NCBI RefSeq assembly: GCF_000820105.1
Contig: NZ_CDDB01000001.1
Coordinates: 1 to 64,000 of the forward strand
Length of the DNA stretch: 64,000 nt
Direction: 5' to 3'
From: Aeromonas schubertii
Lineage (GTDB): Bacteria > Pseudomonadota > Gammaproteobacteria > Enterobacterales > Aeromonadaceae
Shown: piece by piece, positions 53,190-62,049 of the stretch
Numbering within the stretch: the first letter of the stretch is position 1
How the letters are laid out: each line of letters starts with the position of its first letter
The notes under the pieces: model-generated
What the model saw: the letters and a program-made list of their open reading frames with translations, nothing else
The model's database searches: none
What the model was told of the DNA's origin: nothing
Translations under genes and position numbers: made by a program

Positions 53190-53549
53190 TGGTGGAGCTG
53201 GCGGGAGTTGAACCCGCGTCCAAAATTCCTACATCCTCGGTACTACATGCTTAGTCACTCTTTACATTCGCCAACCCGCTGCGGAGGGACACGCCACGAA
53301 TTGACTAGCTCGATTGGTTTTAATGCTTCCGCCCCGAGCAGGACTTCCACACGATCCTGTGAAGGATGACCTTCCGATTCCCTAGGACACAGGCAAGCTA
53401 GGGTAGAAGGGCTCTGAGCAGGTTATTAAGCTGCCAGTGCGTAGGTTTCGTCGTTTGCGACTATTTTTTTGCGGCTTTTTAGCGAGGCCAACCGCACCTC
53501 GGCATGCACCTTGGGTTTCGAGAATCCTGTCGAATCCAAAATCAGCCCC
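53190..53549 (-). ncRNA. ssrA: transfer-messenger RNA (tmRNA)
   Basis: 360 bases, read on the minus strand from GGGGCTGATTTTGG (53549) to CCACCA (53190). The two ends pair to form the tRNA-Ala-like acceptor, and the T-arm GCGGGTTCAACTCCCGC is intact. The tag reading frame at 53458-53423 encodes ANDETYALAA followed by TAATAA, with the resume region GTCGCAAACGACG before it. It rescues stalled ribosomes together with SmpB, encoded just upstream. The 3' end faces the defence island, a classical integration site. Confidence 0.98.
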
Positions 53550-53560
53550 AAGTTGCGGCG

Positions 53561-53590
53561 ATTGTAAGCCCATCGGGGCGGCCGTGGCAA
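53561..53590 (-). promoter_or_regulatory. sigma-70 promoter of ssrA
   Basis: On the minus strand TTGCCA (53590-53585), 18 bases, TACAAT (53566-53561), with the RNA 5' end 12 bases further on. Confidence 0.8.
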
Positions 53591-53603
53591 GGCGCACAGA
53601 CGA

Positions 53604-53627
53604 ATTGACCGGCAAACGCCGGTCAAT
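53604..53627 (-). terminator. hairpin after smpB
   Basis: ATTGACCGGC / GCCGGTCAAT with a four-base loop between smpB and ssrA. The following T-run is short, so read-through from smpB into ssrA is possible. Confidence 0.6.
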
Positions 53628-53653
53628 CGCAGAAAGTTTGTGCAGACAAGGGG

Positions 53654-54142
53654 TTAGCCCAGGCGCTTGTTCTTCATGATGCGCGCTTTTTCGCGGTCCC
53701 ACTCGCGGGCCTTGGTGGCTTCGCGCTTGTCGTGGTCCTTCTTGCCCTTCACCAGGCCGATCTCCACCTTGACCCAGGGACCCTTCCAGTAGAGGGAGAG
53801 GGGCACTATGGTGTAACCCTGACGCTCGATAAGGCCGGTAAGGCGATCGAGCTCGCGACGGCTCAGCAGCAGCTTGCGCAGACGGGTCGGGTCACAGATG
53901 ACGTGGGTCGAGGCCATCTGCAGCGGCAGGAAGGTGGAGCCAAACAGATAGGCTTCGCCGCGCAGGAAGGTGATATAGGCCTCGCCGATGTTGGCCTTGC
54001 CCGCCCGCAGGGATTTGACTTCCCACCCCAGCAGGGAGAGACCGGCCTCGATCTTCTCCTCGATGAAGTATTCGTGGCGAGCCGTCCGGTTCAGGGCAAT
54101 CGTGCTGGAGCCGGCTTTGTTTTTACTGTTCTTTTTCGACAT
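53654..54142 (-). CDS. smpB: SsrA-binding protein SmpB
   Basis: 162 residues, the normal length. It begins [13 protein letters not shown], has the OB-fold core ([25 protein letters not shown] quoted in part: [18 protein letters not shown]) and the C-terminal basic tail that inserts into the empty mRNA channel ([20 protein letters not shown]). It binds tmRNA and brings it to stalled ribosomes. Directly upstream of ssrA and divergent from ratA, as in other gammaproteobacteria. Confidence 0.98.
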   Translation of the reverse strand: MSKKNSKNKAGSSTIALNRTARHEYFIEEKIEAGLSLLGWEVKSLRAGKANIGEAYITFLRGEAYLFGSTFLPLQMASTHVICDPTRLRKLLLSRRELDRLTGLIERQGYTIVPLSLYWKGPWVKVEIGLVKGKKDHDKREATKAREWDREKARIMKNKRLG

Positions 54143-54298
54143 GACGGGCGATTCCGGCAGGTAATGAGGGGGCCATTATACGTGGCCGCCGACGGCTGTA
54201 AAACGCGCAGGGGTGCGAGTGGCCATTTGTTAGGCAGTGTTGACGGTGATTTTGTGCGGCGCGGTGATAAAATCACGGCGAAAGGATGAGGAAAAGCC

Positions 54299-54733
54299 AT
54301 GCCCCGTATCAATCGAAGTGCGCTGGTGATGTTCAGCGCCGAGCAGATGTTCTCTCTGGTCAATGATGTTCATGCCTATCCCCAGTTTCTGCCGGGTTGT
54401 GTCGGTAGTCGGGTTCATGAGCACGGTGACGACTATATGACCGCCTCGGTCGAGGTGGCCAAGGGGGGCATTGCCAAGACCTTCACCACCCGCAATGCTC
54501 TGGAGCACAATCGTCGCATCAGCATGCAACTGGTGGATGGCCCCTTCAGCAAGCTGGTGGGGTGGTGGACCTTTACCCCCCTCGATGTGGATGCCTGCAA
54601 GGTGGAGTTCGAGCTTGAGTTCGAGTTTTCCAATCGGCTGGTGGAGATGGCCTTTGGCAAGGTGTTCCGGGATCTGGTGAGTGCCATGGTCAGTGCCTTC
54701 ACCACCCGCGCCAAGGAGGTGTACGGTGTCTGA
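54299..54733 (+). CDS. ratA: RatA, START/COQ10-family protein
   Basis: 144 residues; the ATG at 54299 follows GAGGAAAAG. Typical opening [33 protein letters not shown] (first 20: [20 protein letters not shown]) and the late [21 protein letters not shown] mark the polyketide-cyclase/COQ10 fold. In E. coli RatA was described as inhibiting 70S ribosome assembly; homologues bind ubiquinone and help respiration. Which role holds here is open. The stop lies inside the start of the next gene. Confidence 0.93.
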   Translation: MPRINRSALVMFSAEQMFSLVNDVHAYPQFLPGCVGSRVHEHGDDYMTASVEVAKGGIAKTFTTRNALEHNRRISMQLVDGPFSKLVGWWTFTPLDVDACKVEFELEFEFSNRLVEMAFGKVFRDLVSAMVSAFTTRAKEVYGV

Positions 54734-55058
54734 GCAGATCCTGGTTGAAGTCGCCTATGCCCTGCCCGAGCGCCAGACCGTCATCCCACTGCGTCTGGGG
54801 GCCGGCACCACGGCCCGACAGGCTATCGAGGCGTCGGGGATTCTCGATAAACACCCGGAGATCGATCTCTCGGTCAACAAGATCGGCATCTACAGCCGGC
54901 CGGTCAAGGAGTCCGAACCCCTGCAGGATGGGGACAGGGTCGAGATCTATCGCCCCCTCATCGCCGACCCGCGCGAGATGCGCAAGAAGCGGGCCGACAA
55001 GGCGAAAGAAGAGGGACGGGCCAACCCGGTGACCGGCGCCAGGCAGCCGCAGGAATAG
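54726..55058 (+). CDS. rnfH: RnfH family ubiquitin-like protein (RatB)
   Basis: 110 residues from a GTG at 54726 ([15 protein letters not shown]), overlapping ratA by eight bases; no other start fits. The beta-grasp pattern [30 protein letters not shown] and [20 protein letters not shown] is diagnostic of the family. It is paired with ratA in most gammaproteobacteria; its molecular role is unclear. A basic, Lys-rich tail follows the fold. Confidence 0.92.
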   Translation: MSEQILVEVAYALPERQTVIPLRLGAGTTARQAIEASGILDKHPEIDLSVNKIGIYSRPVKESEPLQDGDRVEIYRPLIADPREMRKKRADKAKEEGRANPVTGARQPQE

Positions 55059-55075
55059 GGTGAGCATGAAACGGG

Positions 55076-55095
55076 AGGGGCGCCATGGCGCCCCT
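55076..55095. terminator. palindromic terminator between rnfH and the convergent NAD(P)-binding gene
   Basis: A 20-base perfect palindrome around GCGCCATGGCGC with AGGGG/CCCCT ends; no T-run, but placed between two converging stops. Confidence 0.6.
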
Positions 55096-55100
55096 CTCTG

Positions 55101-55733
55101 TTACCAGAGCTGTAGCCGTTCGTTCTCGACCGTCTCGGCTCCCGCGCCTTCGGCCAGGGCCACCATGGCACGGGCTACCCGATGTGCCTCGATGGCACGA
55201 AAACGGGCGAGAGGGCCGCGCAGCAAGGGGGCGATGAAGGGGTAGATGCGCTGGCTTATCTGCTCGCTGCGGCGGGGTCGCGGGCGATCCCCGAGCAGCA
55301 TGCCCGGGCGCACCACCACCAGACGCTCCCACTCCATGGCGTGCAGGGCCTGCTCCATCTCTCCCTTGGTGCGCGGATAGAGAAACGGCGAGCCGGGGTT
55401 GGCGCCCAGGCTCGAGACCACCACCAGACGGCGGCAGCCGTGGCGCCGGGCCAGCCTGGCAAAGGCCAGCACATAGTCGAGATCGACCCGGCGAAAGGCC
55501 GCTGCCGAGCCGGCATCACGGCGCGTGGTGCCGAGGGCGCAGAAGGCGGTGTCGATGGTGACGGGCAGGGGGAGTTCCTCGAGGCGCTCGAAGTCGGTCT
55601 CACACCAGTGCAGGTGAGACTCGCCGGCAAGGGGGCGGCGGCAGGGCAGCCAGAGTTCGGCCCGGGGGGCCAGGCAGGCGACCAGCTCGCGGCCGATCAG
55701 TCCGCTGGCGCCCCCGATCAGGATCTGCTTCAT
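55101..55733 (-). CDS. NAD(P)-binding Rossmann protein (atypical SDR, YraR/HTATIP2-like)
   Basis: 210 residues. The N-terminal nucleotide loop GGASGLIGRELV and CALGTTRRDAGS, the VSSLGANPGSPFLYPRTKGEME segment (quoted in part) with the YxxxK-like YPRTK, and VVRPGMLLGDR fit the atypical short-chain dehydrogenase group. Such proteins bind NAD(P)H; substrates are mostly unknown. Cytoplasmic. Single gene between rnfH and bamE; this insertion is not part of the usual ratB-bamE order. Confidence 0.8.
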   Translation of the reverse strand: MKQILIGGASGLIGRELVACLAPRAELWLPCRRPLAGESHLHWCETDFERLEELPLPVTIDTAFCALGTTRRDAGSAAAFRRVDLDYVLAFARLARRHGCRRLVVVSSLGANPGSPFLYPRTKGEMEQALHAMEWERLVVVRPGMLLGDRPRPRRSEQISQRIYPFIAPLLRGPLARFRAIEAHRVARAMVALAEGAGAETVENERLQLW

Positions 55734-55752
55734 GGGGTCCTCCCCTTATAAA

Positions 55753-55775
55753 AAAACCGGCCAGTGGCCGGTTTT
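55753..55775. terminator. terminator of bamE
   Basis: AAAACCGGCC / GGCCGGTTTT with an AGT loop, symmetrical A/T ends; it lies 5 bases beyond the bamE stop and just before the divergently placed start at 55733. Confidence 0.9.
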
Positions 55776-55779
55776 CTCA

Positions 55780-56118
55780 TCAGAGCGGGGTATTGAAGGT
55801 GGCCGGGACGGTAAAGTCGCCCGTGATGGTGGCCAGGCGATCGCCGACAAACTTCAGGGTCATCTCCTTGCGCTCGAGATCCCCACGGCCCGGCTGGAAC
55901 TCATAGAGGTAGTGCCAGGTGTCGTGGTCGAAGGCATCTTTGAGCATGGGGGAGCCCAGTACATAGACCACCTGCTCGCGGGTCATGCCCTGGCGCAGCT
56001 TGTCTACCTGTTTTTGCTCCACATAGTTGCCCTGGGGAATATCGATGCGATAGACCAGGCTGCAACCGGAAAGGGTTAGGGCGGCCAGAGCGGCGGCCAT
56101 CAAGAGTTTCATCCGCAT
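55780..56118 (-). CDS. bamE: outer membrane assembly lipoprotein BamE (SmpA)
   Basis: 112 residues; ATG 56118, or the second Met two codons later. Lipoprotein signal with lipobox LSGC, lipidated Cys19. The mature part carries IDIPQGNY and KLRQGMTREQVVYVLGSPML and DTWHYLYEF, the core of the BamE fold, part of the BAM complex that inserts beta-barrel proteins. Located between the smpB/ratA cluster and recN as in relatives, though here several genes intervene before recN. Confidence 0.96.
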   Translation of the reverse strand: MRMKLLMAAALAALTLSGCSLVYRIDIPQGNYVEQKQVDKLRQGMTREQVVYVLGSPMLKDAFDHDTWHYLYEFQPGRGDLERKEMTLKFVGDRLATITGDFTVPATFNTPL

Positions 56119-56189
56119 AGCGAGTTCAGATCATCCATACCGTCTTATGAGCTCGGCACATCATACCGGCACCCATGCCGGAAGTAAAA

Positions 56190-56210
56190 AGGAGGGCTCC
56201 GGGCCCTCCT
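56190..56210 (-). terminator. terminator of the iron alcohol dehydrogenase gene
   Basis: AGGAGGGC / GCCCTCCT with a TCCGG loop; on the minus strand it is followed by TTTTTACTTCC. Confidence 0.9.
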
Positions 56211-56236
56211 GACTTTTCAATATGTTGGCACCCGAT

Positions 56237-57388
56237 TTACATGGCGGCGCGGAAGATGGCCTTGATCTCGTCGTGGCTTGCCTGTTTCGGGTTGGTCAGG
56301 CCGCAGGCATCTTTCAGGGCGTTGGTGGCCAGCACGTCGAAGTCGTCGGCCTTGACGCCGAGCTGCTCGAGGCCAGCCGGGATCTGGACGTCACGGGCCA
56401 GGGACTTGATGGCGTCGATGGCGGCGGCGGCACCCTGCTCGTCGCTCATGGCGCTCACGTCCACCCCCATGAAGCGGGCCACATCCTTGAGGCGGCCGGC
56501 ACACACCTGGGCGTTGTAGGCCTGAACGTGGGGCAGCAGCACGGCGTTGCACACCCCGTGCGGCAGGTCGTAGAAGCCGCCGAGCTGGTGAGCCATGGCG
56601 TGTACATAGCCGAGGCTGGCGTTGTTGAAGGCCATGCCGGCCAGGAACTGGGCATAGGCCATCTGCTCGCGAGCGTGCAGATCGTCACCGTGGCTCACGG
56701 CGCGGCGCAGGTGCTTGGCGATGAGTTCGATGGCCATGATGGCGCTGGCATCGGTGACCGGGGTGGCGATGGTAGAGACATAGGCCTCGACCGCGTGGGT
56801 CAGGGCATCCATCCCGGTGGCGGCAGTCAGACCGGCCGGCTTGGCCAGCATCAGCTCGGGGTCGTTGACCGACATCAGGGGGGTGACGTGCTTGTCGACG
56901 ATGGCCATCTTCACGTGACGGGCTTCGTCGGTGATGATGCAGAACCGGGTCATCTCGGAGGCGGTGCCGGCGGTGGTGTTGATGGCAATCAGCGGCAGCT
57001 GCGGCTTGGCGGAGCGATCCACCCCTTCGTAATCCTTGATGTTGCCGCCGTTGGTGGCGACCAGGGCGATCCCCTTGGCGCAGTCGTGGGGGGAGCCGCC
57101 ACCGAGGGAGATGACGAAGTCGCACTGCTGCGCCTTGAGCAGGGCCAGGCCGGCGTCGACGTTGCTGACGGTCGGGTTGGGCTTGGTCTCATCGAAGATG
57201 ACACTCTCAACCCCGCGCTCGGCCAGCAGGGCGCTCACCTTGGCGACAACCCCGATCTGGCTCAGGACCTTGTCGGTGACGATCAGTGCCTTCTTGTAGC
57301 CATAGCCCTGGATGTCGGCGGCGGCGCTGGTGAGGCTGCCGGCGCCCATCAGGTTGATGGCGGGGATGTAGAACTTGAATGCGGCCAT
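56237..57388 (-). CDS. yiaY: iron-containing alcohol dehydrogenase, YiaY-like
   Basis: 383 residues, the same as E. coli YiaY. NAD-binding loop [15 protein letters not shown] and the metal-site region [33 protein letters not shown] with the ligand histidines are complete; [23 protein letters not shown] (quoted in part) is family-specific. Members interconvert primary alcohols and aldehydes with NAD(H); an L-threonine dehydrogenase activity has been described for YiaY. Single gene with its own terminator. Confidence 0.88.
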   Translation of the reverse strand: MAAFKFYIPAINLMGAGSLTSAAADIQGYGYKKALIVTDKVLSQIGVVAKVSALLAERGVESVIFDETKPNPTVSNVDAGLALLKAQQCDFVISLGGGSPHDCAKGIALVATNGGNIKDYEGVDRSAKPQLPLIAINTTAGTASEMTRFCIITDEARHVKMAIVDKHVTPLMSVNDPELMLAKPAGLTAATGMDALTHAVEAYVSTIATPVTDASAIMAIELIAKHLRRAVSHGDDLHAREQMAYAQFLAGMAFNNASLGYVHAMAHQLGGFYDLPHGVCNAVLLPHVQAYNAQVCAGRLKDVARFMGVDVSAMSDEQGAAAAIDAIKSLARDVQIPAGLEQLGVKADDFDVLATNALKDACGLTNPKQASHDEIKAIFRAAM

Positions 57389-57568
57389 GTTTCATTACTC
57401 CGTTTTTTTAATACTAAAGAGGTATGTCCTGTGACCACTCTAGCCAAGGATCCGCGCTCTTGAGAAGTCATATGAGTATTCATTTTGCTACTTTATGGTG
57501 TCGATCACGGCCCTGAAAACCTCAGCCTTTGCAGGGTTGACAGCCAGGGGGAAATAGCGTGGGAGCGT

Positions 57569-57614
57569 CGAAACGTTTTTCAATAAATTCATCACGTTAG
57601 CAAACGTTTTGCGC
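57569..57614 (+). promoter_or_regulatory. two LacI-family operators upstream of udp
   Basis: CGAAACGTTTTTCA (57569-57582) and AGCAAACGTTTTGCGC (57599-57614) are palindromes with the central CG of PurR/CytR-type sites, centres 31 bases apart (three helical turns). A TTGACA-like -35 (57620-57625) follows. The leader to the udp ATG holds two hairpins (ATGGGCG/CGCCCAT 57662-57682 and CCCCG/CGGGG 57693-57705). CytR control of udp is known in E. coli; the exact regulator here is inferred. Confidence 0.6.
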
Positions 57615-57774
57615 GAAATTTGACAAGGGTTAAGCGCAGAAGTGTGAGGCCCTTCAAGGAAATGGGCGTTGGGATCGCCCATAGTTGGCGCTCCCCGAAA
57701 CGGGGGGAAAGATAGCTTGAAAAGTACCTTAAACACTGCGCCTGCCAGATGGCGGTGGCGATCAGGAGTTGACT

Positions 57775-58530
57775 ATGTCTGATGTATTTCACTTGGGTTT
57801 GAAGAAAGCGGATCTGCAAGGTGCCACGCTGGCCATCGTGCCGGGTGACCCGGAGCGGGTGAAGCGCATCGCCGAGCTGATGGACAATCCTGTGCTGCTG
57901 GCCAGCCACCGTGAATTCACCACCTGGCGCGCCGAAATGGACGGCAAGGCCGTCATCGTCTGCTCCACCGGTATCGGCGGTCCCTCTACCTCTATCGCCG
58001 TGGAGGAGCTGGCCCAGTTGGGGATCCGCACCTTCCTGCGCATCGGCACCACGGGTGCCATCCAGCCGCATCTGAACGTGGGCGATGTGATCGTCACCAC
58101 CGGCTCTGTGCGCCTCGACGGTGCCAGCCTGCACTTCGCGCCGATGGAGTTCCCGGCCGTGGCCGATTTTGAGTGCACCACCGCCCTGGTCGAGACTGCC
58201 AAGGAGCTGGGCTCCAGGCTGCACGTGGGCATCACCGCCTCTTCCGATACCTTCTACCCGGGTCAGGAGCGTTACGACACCTTCTCCGGCCGCGTGGTTC
58301 AGCGCTTCCAGGGCTCCATGAAGGAGTGGCAGTCCATGGGCGTGCTCAACTTCGAGATGGAGTCTGCGACCCTGCTGACCATGTGCTCCAGCCAGGGGCT
58401 GCGTGCGGGCATGGTGGCCGGTGTCATCGTGAACCGTACCCAACAAGAGATCCCGAACGCCGAGACCATGGCGAAGACCGAATCTGATGCCATCAAGATC
58501 GTGCTGGGCGCCGCCCGCAAGCTGATCTGA
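57775..58530 (+). CDS. udp: uridine phosphorylase
   Basis: 251 residues from ATG 57775 (MSDVFHLGL), with AGGAG before it. It splits uridine with phosphate into uracil and ribose-1-phosphate. Motifs: [21 protein letters not shown] (quoted in part) with the phosphate site, [36 protein letters not shown] and [12 protein letters not shown] with the nucleoside-binding Glu-Met-Glu. Followed by a strong terminator and then rihA, so nucleoside salvage genes are neighbours. Confidence 0.97.
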   Translation: MSDVFHLGLKKADLQGATLAIVPGDPERVKRIAELMDNPVLLASHREFTTWRAEMDGKAVIVCSTGIGGPSTSIAVEELAQLGIRTFLRIGTTGAIQPHLNVGDVIVTTGSVRLDGASLHFAPMEFPAVADFECTTALVETAKELGSRLHVGITASSDTFYPGQERYDTFSGRVVQRFQGSMKEWQSMGVLNFEMESATLLTMCSSQGLRAGMVAGVIVNRTQQEIPNAETMAKTESDAIKIVLGAARKLI

Positions 58531-58553
58531 TAGCACCACGCCGAGTGGGGGGT

Positions 58554-58590
58554 GGGGGCCGTTGCGAAAGCGCGGCCCCCATCTTTTTTT
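58554..58590 (+). terminator. Rho-independent terminator after udp
   Basis: GGGGGCCG (58554-58561) and CGGCCCCC (58573-58580) followed by ATCTTTTTTT. Confidence 0.95.
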
Positions 58591-58677
58591 GTCATCCCCG
58601 AAAGTGTGAGCCGGTCACCGGAAGGGGACGAACGAGACTGGTAGGGTAGGCGTTTTTCCAGCGGTAAGGAGAAACCC

Positions 58678-59613
58678 ATGGCGCTGCCCATCATCATCGA
58701 CTGCGATCCCGGCCACGACGACGCCATCGCCCTCATACTGGCCCTGGCCAGCCCTGCGCTAAAGGTGCTGGCGGTCACCACCAGCGCCGGCAACCAGACC
58801 CCGGACAAGACCCTGCGAAACGCCCTGCGTATCCTCACCCTGCTGGGGCGACGTGACATTCCGGTCGCCGCAGGGGCACCCAAGCCCTTGCGGCGTGAGC
58901 TTATCATTGCCGACAACGTGCACGGGGAGTCCGGGTTGGACGGCCCGGCGCTGCCCGAGCCCGCCTTCGCCCCCGTATCCCTCACCGCCGTCGAGTTGAT
59001 GGCCAACGCCTTGCGCGACAGTCCCGAGCCGGTGACCCTGGTGCCGACCGGTCCGCTCACCAACGTGGCCCTGCTGCTGGCGGCGCACCCCGAGCTCAAG
59101 CCCAGGATCGCCCGTATCGTGCTGATGGGGGGCAGCGCCGGCCCGGGTAACTGGACGCCGGCCGCCGAGTTCAACATCTATGTGGACCCCGAAGCGGCCG
59201 AGATGGTGTTTCAATCCGGTGTGCCCATCACCATGTGTGGGCTCGATGTGACCCATGAGGCCCAGGTGATGGATAAGGATATCGAGCGCATCCGTGCCAT
59301 CGGCAATCCGGTGGCACGCACCGTGGCCGAGCTGCTCGATTTTTTCATGATCTACCATCGAGATCCCAAGTGGGGCTTTGCGGGGGCGCCGTTGCACGAC
59401 CCTTGCACCATCGCCTGGCTGCTGCGCCCGGGGCTCTTTCATGGCATCGACTGCCGGGTCGGCATTGAGACCCGTGGCGAGTACACTGTGGGCATGACGG
59501 TGGTGGATCGCTACGGCCTGTCGGGCATGGCCCCCAATGCCACCGTGTTGCTGGGGGTGGATCGCCCGGGCTTTATCGATCTGCTGGTGGAGCAACTGCA
59601 CGCCTATGACTAG
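58678..59613 (+). CDS. rihA: pyrimidine-specific ribonucleoside hydrolase RihA
   Basis: 311 residues, the same as E. coli RihA; ATG 58678 follows AAGGAG. The calcium-binding N-terminal motif [19 protein letters not shown] is complete, as are [26 protein letters not shown] and [12 protein letters not shown], all typical of the RihA/RihB group. It hydrolyses cytidine and uridine to base and ribose. Close to udp, which acts on the same pool. It is followed ten bases on by a lipoprotein gene and may be co-transcribed with it. Confidence 0.93.
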   Translation: MALPIIIDCDPGHDDAIALILALASPALKVLAVTTSAGNQTPDKTLRNALRILTLLGRRDIPVAAGAPKPLRRELIIADNVHGESGLDGPALPEPAFAPVSLTAVELMANALRDSPEPVTLVPTGPLTNVALLLAAHPELKPRIARIVLMGGSAGPGNWTPAAEFNIYVDPEAAEMVFQSGVPITMCGLDVTHEAQVMDKDIERIRAIGNPVARTVAELLDFFMIYHRDPKWGFAGAPLHDPCTIAWLLRPGLFHGIDCRVGIETRGEYTVGMTVVDRYGLSGMAPNATVLLGVDRPGFIDLLVEQLHAYD

Positions 59614-59623
59614 GGAGTAGAGG

Positions 59624-60073
59624 ATGCGCGGGAATCTGGGGTGGCTGCTGGCCGCCCTCGCACTGGGGGGCTGCTCGTCCCCCTTCGAGCGAATGTGGAG
59701 TGGGCTGGAGCAGTGCCGCTTCGATGGTCTCTATCTGGATCCCGAGAGCGGCGAGCCGGGCAATCCCGCATTGGCCCGCTACCGCCCCTGGAAGGTGGAG
59801 GAGGGGCTCGCCTGGTTTCGGGTTGAGGAACACTATCGCGACATTCCGGTGAGCGGCTTTGTTGTGCCTGCCTCCAGCTTCGATGTGCATCTGCTCTTCA
59901 TCCCGCTTCCCCTCGACGAGGCGCGGCGCCAGTTTATGCACTACTTCGGCACCGATTTCTCTGACGTGCGTCCCTACCGGGATGGCACGGCCCCCCTGCT
60001 GACCCGCAATCGCGGGGATCTCGAGACCAGCGTGCTCGACTGCACCCGCCCCGAGGAAGACGATGAGGATTAA
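59624..60073 (+). CDS. hypothetical lipoprotein
   Basis: 149 residues with a lipoprotein signal: MRGNLGWLLAALALGGC, lipobox ALGGC, lipidated Cys17, then SS, which suggests the outer membrane. The mature part is acidic at the C-terminus (PEEDDED) and rich in Phe, Tyr and Arg, with no domain I recognise. It overlaps the MOSC gene by 11 bases and so is likely co-translated with it. Function unknown. Confidence 0.75.
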   Translation: MRGNLGWLLAALALGGCSSPFERMWSGLEQCRFDGLYLDPESGEPGNPALARYRPWKVEEGLAWFRVEEHYRDIPVSGFVVPASSFDVHLLFIPLPLDEARRQFMHYFGTDFSDVRPYRDGTAPLLTRNRGDLETSVLDCTRPEEDDED

Positions 60074-60593
60074 CGAGGCCTCGCCCCTGGCGGCTCTGAT
60101 GGACTCCTTTCCCTATCCGGGTCGGCTCGAGCTGATTGCCTTGCGCCCGGCGCGTGGCGCCCCGGTTGTGCTGGTTGAGCAGGCCCGGTTACAGCCGGGC
60201 AAGGGGCTGGAGGGGGATCGCTTCGCGGGCCGGGAGCAGAGCAAACGGCAGGTGACCCTGATCCAGGCCGAGCATCTGGCGGTGGTGGCCGGCTTGTTGC
60301 AGCTGCCCGGGCTGGCCCCGCTCGGCAGCACCCTCTTTATTGAGGCGATGGCGGCGCGCGTTAGACGCAACCTGGTGGTGAGCGGCATCAACCTGCTCGC
60401 CCTCAAGGGGCGCACCTTTCGCCTCGGGGAGGCGCTGCTCGAATACACGGGGCCGTGCGAGCCCTGCTCCAAAATGGAACTCACCCTCGGCCCCGGCGGC
60501 TACAACGCCCTGCGCGGCCACGGCGGCATCACGGCGCGAGTGCTACAGGGCGGCGCTATCGGGCAGGGGGACGCACTTATCCCGCAGCCCTGA
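60063..60593 (+). CDS. MOSC domain protein
   Basis: 176 residues. The MOSC pattern is clear: LQPGKGLEGDRFAGR, RQVTLIQAEHLAVVA, RRNLVVSGINLLALKG and the late CEPCSKMELTLGPGGYNALRGHGG with the conserved cysteine (quoted in part). MOSC domains bind sulfur or molybdopterin ligands and detoxify N-hydroxylated bases in some bacteria (YiiM/YcbX). Substrate unknown here. Its end overlaps the end of the opposing UspA gene by 17 bases. Confidence 0.88.
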   Translation: MRINEASPLAALMDSFPYPGRLELIALRPARGAPVVLVEQARLQPGKGLEGDRFAGREQSKRQVTLIQAEHLAVVAGLLQLPGLAPLGSTLFIEAMAARVRRNLVVSGINLLALKGRTFRLGEALLEYTGPCEPCSKMELTLGPGGYNALRGHGGITARVLQGGAIGQGDALIPQP

Positions 60594-61014
60594 GGGGCTC
60601 GGCGATGGGCTCGTGACAGATCTGGATATCCACCGGCAGCTTGTAAAGCAGCTGGCGCGCCAGGGAGCCCTCCATCCAGTGGTGCCGGCTGCCGACCAGC
60701 AGCAGGTCGCAAGGATGGCTGGCGAGCCAGGCCGCCAGATCCCGAACCACGTCGTCGACCGCCAGGCATTGATACTCGGCCGGATGGGAGAGGGTGGCGA
60801 CAAGCTCGCTGATCCCGGCTTTGGCGGCGAGCTCGGCGCGGGCGCTGCGCTCTGCAGCGGGCAGCTCGATATGCTCGTTTCGCACCTGGCTGCTGTGGGT
60901 CAGGTGCAGCAGGGTCAGCGGGCTGCCCATGGCGTGCGCGAGGCGGCTCGCCTTGGCCAGGGTCTCGCGTTCGTACGCCTTTCCTTCCAGCAGCAATACG
61001 ATACCGTTTTTCAT
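60577..61014 (-). CDS. universal stress protein family (UspA-like)
   Basis: 145 residues from the ATG at 61014 (MKNGIVLLLEGKAYERE) with GGAAGGAGAG before it; the longer frame to 61074 has no site. Usp fold features: PLTLLHLTHSS after strand 2 and LLLVGSRHHWMEGSLARQLLYKLPVDIQI near the end (quoted in part: VGSRHHWMEGSLARQLL), close to the G-x2-G-x9-G(S/T) ATP-binding motif though without its full glycine set. Probably a cytoplasmic stress protein that does not bind ATP. Confidence 0.82.
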   Translation of the reverse strand: MKNGIVLLLEGKAYERETLAKASRLAHAMGSPLTLLHLTHSSQVRNEHIELPAAERSARAELAAKAGISELVATLSHPAEYQCLAVDDVVRDLAAWLASHPCDLLLVGSRHHWMEGSLARQLLYKLPVDIQICHEPIAEPLRAAG

Positions 61015-61078
61015 CGCTCTCTCCTTCCTGTGAGGCTCGGCACCCACAGTGCCACTCATCGATGAATCCCTCATGAAG

Positions 61079-61504
61079 CTAGCGCCGCAGCGCTAGCAGC
61101 AGCACGCCCCCCGAGATGAGGGCCAGCGCGAGCCACTCCCTGAGTTGCGGCCGCTCACCGAGCAAGAGCACGGCGAGCAGGGTGACCAGCACCAGGCTCA
61201 GCTTGTCGACCGGGCCCACCTGATAGACCTGGCCCACCTTGAGGGCGCGGAAATAGCAGAGCCAGGAGGCGCCGGTTGCCACGCCCGAGAGGATGAGAAA
61301 GAGCCAGGTTCGTCCACTCAGGGTGCCCAGCTCCCCCCACTTGCCGGTCGCCACAAGCGCGAGGAGAGGCAGCAGCACCAGAGTGCGGATCAGGGTGGCG
61401 AGATCCGGGTCCACCTCCTGCAGTCCCAGCTTGGCAAGGATGGCGGTGAGGGCGGCGAAGAGCGCCGACAGCAGGGCCCAAACAAGCCAGTCGGAAGCGG
61501 GCAT
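61079..61504 (-). CDS. EamA/DMT superfamily small membrane transporter
   Basis: 141 residues with four to five hydrophobic helices (for example WALLSALFAALTAILAKLG, TLIRTLVLLPLLALVA, LSLVLVTLLAVLLLGE). The YFRALKVGQVYQVGPVDKLS stretch and the final GGVLLLAL are characteristic of single-repeat EamA proteins, which work as dimers exporting small metabolites. Substrate unknown. No clear operon partner. Confidence 0.85.
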   Translation of the reverse strand: MPASDWLVWALLSALFAALTAILAKLGLQEVDPDLATLIRTLVLLPLLALVATGKWGELGTLSGRTWLFLILSGVATGASWLCYFRALKVGQVYQVGPVDKLSLVLVTLLAVLLLGERPQLREWLALALISGGVLLLALRR

Positions 61505-61596
61505 GGCTCACCTCGAGGTTAGGGGTTTTCCTGAGTGTAGGCAGTGGCGGAGCGCAGGGCGGTGCACATGCTACCGGTCTGGCTCACGGCTCCTCA

Positions 61597-62019
61597 TCAG
61601 GCCGGGTATTGGTTGCGAAGTGCCGGGTCGTCGCTCGAGTACTCGACAAACTCCACCTCCATGCCGTCCGGATCGATGAAATAGAGGTTGCGCCTGCCCG
61701 AGTCGGGGGCCCCCCGGCTGCTGACGGGATAGCCGGCCCCCGTCATTCGGCTCTCCAGTGCATCCAGGTTGCTGGTGACGAAGGCAAAATGAGCCAGACC
61801 GGGTTGATGGCCGGCGAGCTCGCGGCTGTGCCCTGCGCCGTTATCGTTCAGGGTCAGGTACTGATAGTCATCGCCGTAGTGCAGCCAGCGGCGCGCCTTG
61901 CCATGCCAGCTGCCTTCGCCGCCGCCGCGCACCCGCCACTGGGGAAATGCGGTGCGATAGAAGGCGAGGCTGCGGTCCAGATCGGTGACCACCAGATTGA
62001 GATGCTCGAGATGAATCAT
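61597..62019 (-). CDS. VOC/glyoxalase-fold protein
   Basis: 140 residues. Two beta-alpha-beta units: HLNLVVTDLDRSLAFYRTAF with a metal-ligand-like His and GLAHFAFVTSNLDALESRM, ending in NLYFIDPDGMEVEFVEYS with the late Glu. These match the vicinal-oxygen-chelate superfamily (glyoxalase I, ring-cleavage dioxygenases, antibiotic resistance proteins); the reaction cannot be told. It is 30 bases from the FMN-reductase gene and likely in its operon. Confidence 0.88.
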   Translation of the reverse strand: MIHLEHLNLVVTDLDRSLAFYRTAFPQWRVRGGGEGSWHGKARRWLHYGDDYQYLTLNDNGAGHSRELAGHQPGLAHFAFVTSNLDALESRMTGAGYPVSSRGAPDSGRRNLYFIDPDGMEVEFVEYSSDDPALRNQYPA

Positions 62020-62049
62020 GGGATGCTCCTTGGTTGAATAGACTCGGGT

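Noticed and set aside
53121..53369. 82-codon plus-strand reading frame
   Set aside because: Runs through the tmRNA acceptor end and terminator.
57488..57736. 82-codon minus-strand reading frame before udp
   Set aside because: Covers the operator and leader region; no ribosome site or family.
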